NCBI GenBank assembly: GCA_026260175.1
Contig: JAKCWW010009976.1
Location: 1-22,623 of the forward strand
Length of the DNA stretch: 22,623 nt
Source of the DNA: Reticulitermes lucifugus
Lineage: Eukaryota > Arthropoda > Insecta > Blattodea > Rhinotermitidae
Direction of reading: 5' to 3'
Shown here piece by piece: positions 21,001 through 22,623 of this stretch. The notes under the pieces are model-generated. The model had not been told where the DNA came from, searched no databases, and was given only the letters and a program-made list of their open reading frames with translations. Within the stretch, counting starts at the first letter, position 1. Each line of letters begins with the position of its first letter. The position numbers and the translations under genes are program-made.

Positions 21001-22535
21001 TTTACATCTCCCTGATGATGGCACTCTATCACTAAAACACGTCGAAGGGTCCAAGTTGATGTATAACTTGTAATTTTATTATGGGCATACATTGGTGTAT
21101 ATAAATATCTTCACCCATATAAGCATATGTATGTTCAGCAGACACTGACAATTTTGCAGTTTAGTAACCGGATACAATATACACTACTTTCCATTTAGGC
21201 TCTCTTTAAAGTTACAGAATTGAACAAACCATTATTAAGGGCTTGGTCTCTGTATTGTAGATAGTCCCAAATAAATGCAGTAGTTTGTAATCATTGTGCC
21301 TGTTAATGATGTGTAGTTTTTTTCAGGAGAGAGCAAGAAAATGCACATATTTCAGGTATATACATTCTGCGACAATTTTTGTTTACTCACAAGTTGCCAA
21401 AGACAGCATTTTGGTTATACAACATATGTGACACTTTGATAGATGTGTGGAAAGATTGTTGTTCACTTTTTTTTTTTTTAGAACAAAGTCAAATAATGAC
21501 TTCAACCCTCATACACACAGACAGCCTTGTCTGTACAAGTTTTTACAAGGAATGCAGAAAATAAATTGTATGGAATGAGTCATTACAGCCTTTACTAGTT
21601 TTGCTGTTTTTCTAGCCATATATCACAAGCCTTTCAGATGTATGACACACGACTCTACAGATCAGAACATTCGTACGAATTCTTTACAAAGTAAAAAAAT
21701 AATGACTCATGCGGAGACCATGTACACCTATTCATGACCCAGCATCAGTGATGAATCCATTTCTTGGATTTTCATACAAATTGAGTATATGAGTTTCATA
21801 CAAAAACTGTTGAGCAAGTGCTAGTTTTGTGATGTCTCGGTGACAGGCATACTCTCCTTCAAGGCATACATAAATTTCTACCCATACTTTCCACTTTTCT
21901 TCACTGATTTGAACAAAATTCAGTAGAGAGGATCCCCCTAGTTGTGTGAAAATGCAGGCATAAACTAATTTCTATCCATACTTCTCACATTCATTGTCCG
22001 ATCTGGGTGAATCTGGTACAAGATCTGAATGTACTACTGTTAAGTAACTGTAAGTTTCATGAAAATTGACACAGAGAATGTCATGATTTTCTTACGGGTA
22101 TAAATTAAATTACATATGCTGTGAAACTGGATGGCATTTTGAAAGTAATGGCCTGTGCTGTGTCAAAATCCCTCATTCTATAAAAATACAAATCTGTGAT
22201 AGCAAAAATATTTTTGCTTTCATTTTTTGCCATAAACCTGCATTAAGAGCTGAAGAAGAGTCAAAGAAAAATGCTTTAAGAAGACAATTTTAAAATGTTA
22301 TTCTTTGGGTCTAACAGTAATACTACATCCATTAACACTTTAATGTACAGTGCTAGATTTTATTCTTCCAAACAGCCCTGTGATCATGGTTTGCTGGATG
22401 ATGTGGCAGTCTTGCAAGTGACACGGTGTGGGGCAGATGCTGTCCATTTTGTGGAATCTGCATTACCAGTTGGTAAACTTGTTAAGCAGAAGATAGACTG
22501 GGAGAGACGTCTGGACCACATGCAGCAGCATTCAG
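17977..22535 (+). CDS. AARSD1: Alanyl-tRNA editing protein AARSD1, first three coding exons (partial)
   Basis: AARSD1 is a free-standing relative of the alanyl-tRNA synthetase editing domain. By family knowledge it removes serine wrongly attached to tRNA-Ala in the cytosol. Coding parts are 17977-18015, 18616-18744 and 22376-22535 (13 + 43 + 53 residues and one further base). The protein starts MVFKCQEDSFLKE and continues through SGFEVVLEDTILFPEGGGQ, the glycine-rich loop of the family. It then reads VAVLQVTR and DWERRLDHMQQHS, ending at the zinc-binding HSGQH motif, which is split by intron 3. About a quarter of the roughly 410-residue protein is present; the rest lies beyond the right edge. 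The start ATG has A at -3 and G at +4. All splice sites are GT-AG and in phase. Confidence 0.95.
18016..18615 (+). other. AARSD1 intron 1
   Basis: This 600-base GT-AG intron shows no recognisable repeat. The 63- and 66-codon frames in it have no support. Confidence 0.88.
18616..18744 (+). CDS. AARSD1: AARSD1 exon 2
   Basis: The acceptor is CACCTAG. The alternative AG at 18629 would give an immediate in-frame stop. Forty-three codons read FTSIVVTCTEGQLEK and continue to LEDTILFPEGGGQ. The donor is GTATAG at 18745. Phase is 0 on both sides. Confidence 0.95.
18862..18985 (-). mobile_element. 5'-truncated non-LTR retrotransposon tail
   Basis: On the minus strand the frame from about 18978 to 18911 reads GEEKHRMPRKRWKDQFHLEG and then stops. 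The Pro-Arg-x-Arg-Trp-x-Asp pattern is what many APE-type LINEs (RTE, R1 and I-like groups) carry at the end of their polymerase ORF. Past the stop, about 35 bases lead into a (TGA)n-type run at 18862-18876, which fits the short 3' repeat of such elements. Everything upstream of the ORF tail is missing. The clade cannot be fixed from so little. Confidence 0.55.
19014..19068. repeat. Near-perfect hairpin, 24-bp stem
   Basis: Bases 19014-19037 pair with 19045-19068 across a 7-base loop. The only two mismatches are A opposite C on the plus strand; on the minus strand both become G-U wobbles, so a minus-strand transcript would pair over the full 24 bp. It sits between the two LINE remnants in AARSD1 intron 2. 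Confidence 0.85.
19201..20674 (+). pseudogene. Degenerate reverse transcriptase ORF of a CR1/Jockey-like LINE
   Basis: The element once encoded the reverse transcriptase that copies LINE RNA into DNA at the target site. Recognisable polymerase blocks in order are RPLFKKGDR (near 19266), NYRPISLL (near 19310), LEKAFDCVNHNILLSKL (near 19525), GVAQGSILGPLLFLLYINDI (19707-19766) and the catalytic FADDTSVI (near 19818). The C-terminal part follows: LKFLGIIIDNTLSW, MTYGLIF, YFGIRVYNNLP and HSFYTL, to a stop at 20672-20674. It is dead: in-frame stops lie at 19246 and 19468, a one-base frameshift at about 19918, a stop at 20166, and a second frame change with stops between about 20265 and 20279. The endonuclease and upstream parts are missing, so the copy is 5'-truncated. 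It lies in sense orientation in AARSD1 intron 2. Confidence 0.9.
20675..21100 (+). mobile_element. 3' untranslated tail of the same LINE
   Basis: T- and TGT-rich sequence follows the ORF stop. Near 21011-21050 is a CTGATGATGGCACTCT segment followed by AAAACACGTCGAAGG, an arrangement I associate with LINE 3' tails in insects. The exact 3' end is not marked by a clear poly(A) or target duplication, so 21100 is approximate. The 79-codon Cys-rich frame at 20635-20874 is not supported as a gene. Confidence 0.5.
21101..21705. other. AARSD1 intron 2, unassigned part
   Basis: AT-rich intron sequence with a T run near 21468-21479. I see no repeat or gene signature in it. Confidence 0.6.
21706..22150 (+). 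repeat. Dispersed repeat, copy B (long form)
   Basis: Its two ends match the short copy at 10391-10510. The middle has non-coding character with phrases such as AGTTTCATGAAAATTG and TTTGAACAAAATTCAG that recur in insect non-autonomous transposons. It includes a worn 94-base tandem duplication (first unit from 21862, second from 21956). A minus-strand frame across it has stops and is not credited as a gene. Confidence 0.55.
22376..22535 (+). CDS. AARSD1: AARSD1 exon 3
   Basis: The acceptor TTCCAAACAG precedes 22376. The exon reads PCDHGLLDDVAVLQVTR and continues to RRLDHMQQHS, followed by one base of a Gly codon. The donor is GTCAGG at 22536. Reading on would give GQGHV and a stop, whereas the family continues GQHL, which supports the donor. 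Confidence 0.94.
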
Positions 22536-22562
22536 GTCAGGGCCATGTGTAAATAATACTCT

Positions 22563-22623
22563 ATACCGTATATTCTCGAATCTAATCCGCACCCTTTTTA
22601 CAGTTTTAGAGGGCTAAAAAATC
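22563..22623. mobile_element. Probable terminus of a Tc1/mariner-type DNA transposon, cut by the window edge
   Basis: Starting after a TA, the sequence CCGTATATTCTCGAATCTAA followed by TCCGCACCC resembles the terminal inverted repeat of a pogo-like family that I recall from many animal genomes. Only one end is in view, so neither the opposite repeat nor the target duplication can be checked. Confidence 0.4.

Noticed and set aside
21715..21960. Minus-strand protein-like frame in repeat copy B
   Set aside because: It contains stops at both ends, matches no family I know, and the segment behaves as a non-coding repeat with internal tandem units.

Overview
The window looks like nuclear DNA of an insect, most likely a polyneopteran (cricket, grasshopper, cockroach or stick insect group). 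It is AT-rich and intron-rich. It carries four tRNA-headed SINEs of kinds I associate with such genomes, plus decayed non-LTR retrotransposons. Nothing bacterial, viral or operon-like is visible. The species assignment is inference from repeat content and protein flavour.

Two real genes are supported. They lie head to head in the right half. On the minus strand, 17661 down to 13083, is a complete five-exon gene for the alpha subunit of the translocon-associated protein complex (TRAP-alpha / SSR1). All splice sites and phases fit, giving 285 residues. On the plus strand, starting at 17977, are the first three coding exons (109 residues) of AARSD1, a free-standing alanyl-tRNA editing enzyme. 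It runs off the right edge. The two start codons are 315 bp apart, so 17662-17976 must hold both promoters or one bidirectional promoter. One protein serves secretory-protein entry at the ER and the other serves translation fidelity.

Layout: 1-12500 has no gene I can support. It holds microsatellites, a GC-rich patch (about 3420-3600), SINEs at about 3775-4000, 4318-4560 and 8780-9078, and a small dispersed repeat at 10391-10510 with a relative at 21706-22150. TRAP-alpha occupies 13083-17661, with a fourth SINE in its last intron. AARSD1 begins at 17977. Its 3.6-kb second intron holds a 5'-truncated LINE tail on the minus strand (18862-18985), a near-perfect hairpin (19014-19068), a dead CR1/Jockey-like LINE on the plus strand (about 19200-21100), and the second copy of the dispersed repeat. 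What looks like the end of a DNA transposon starts at about 22563 in the third intron.

I did not find a novel multi-gene system. The items most worth checking are the shared promoter, a possible in-frame N-terminal extension of AARSD1 read from within that promoter, the hairpin at 19014-19068, and SINEs with different heads but similar tails.
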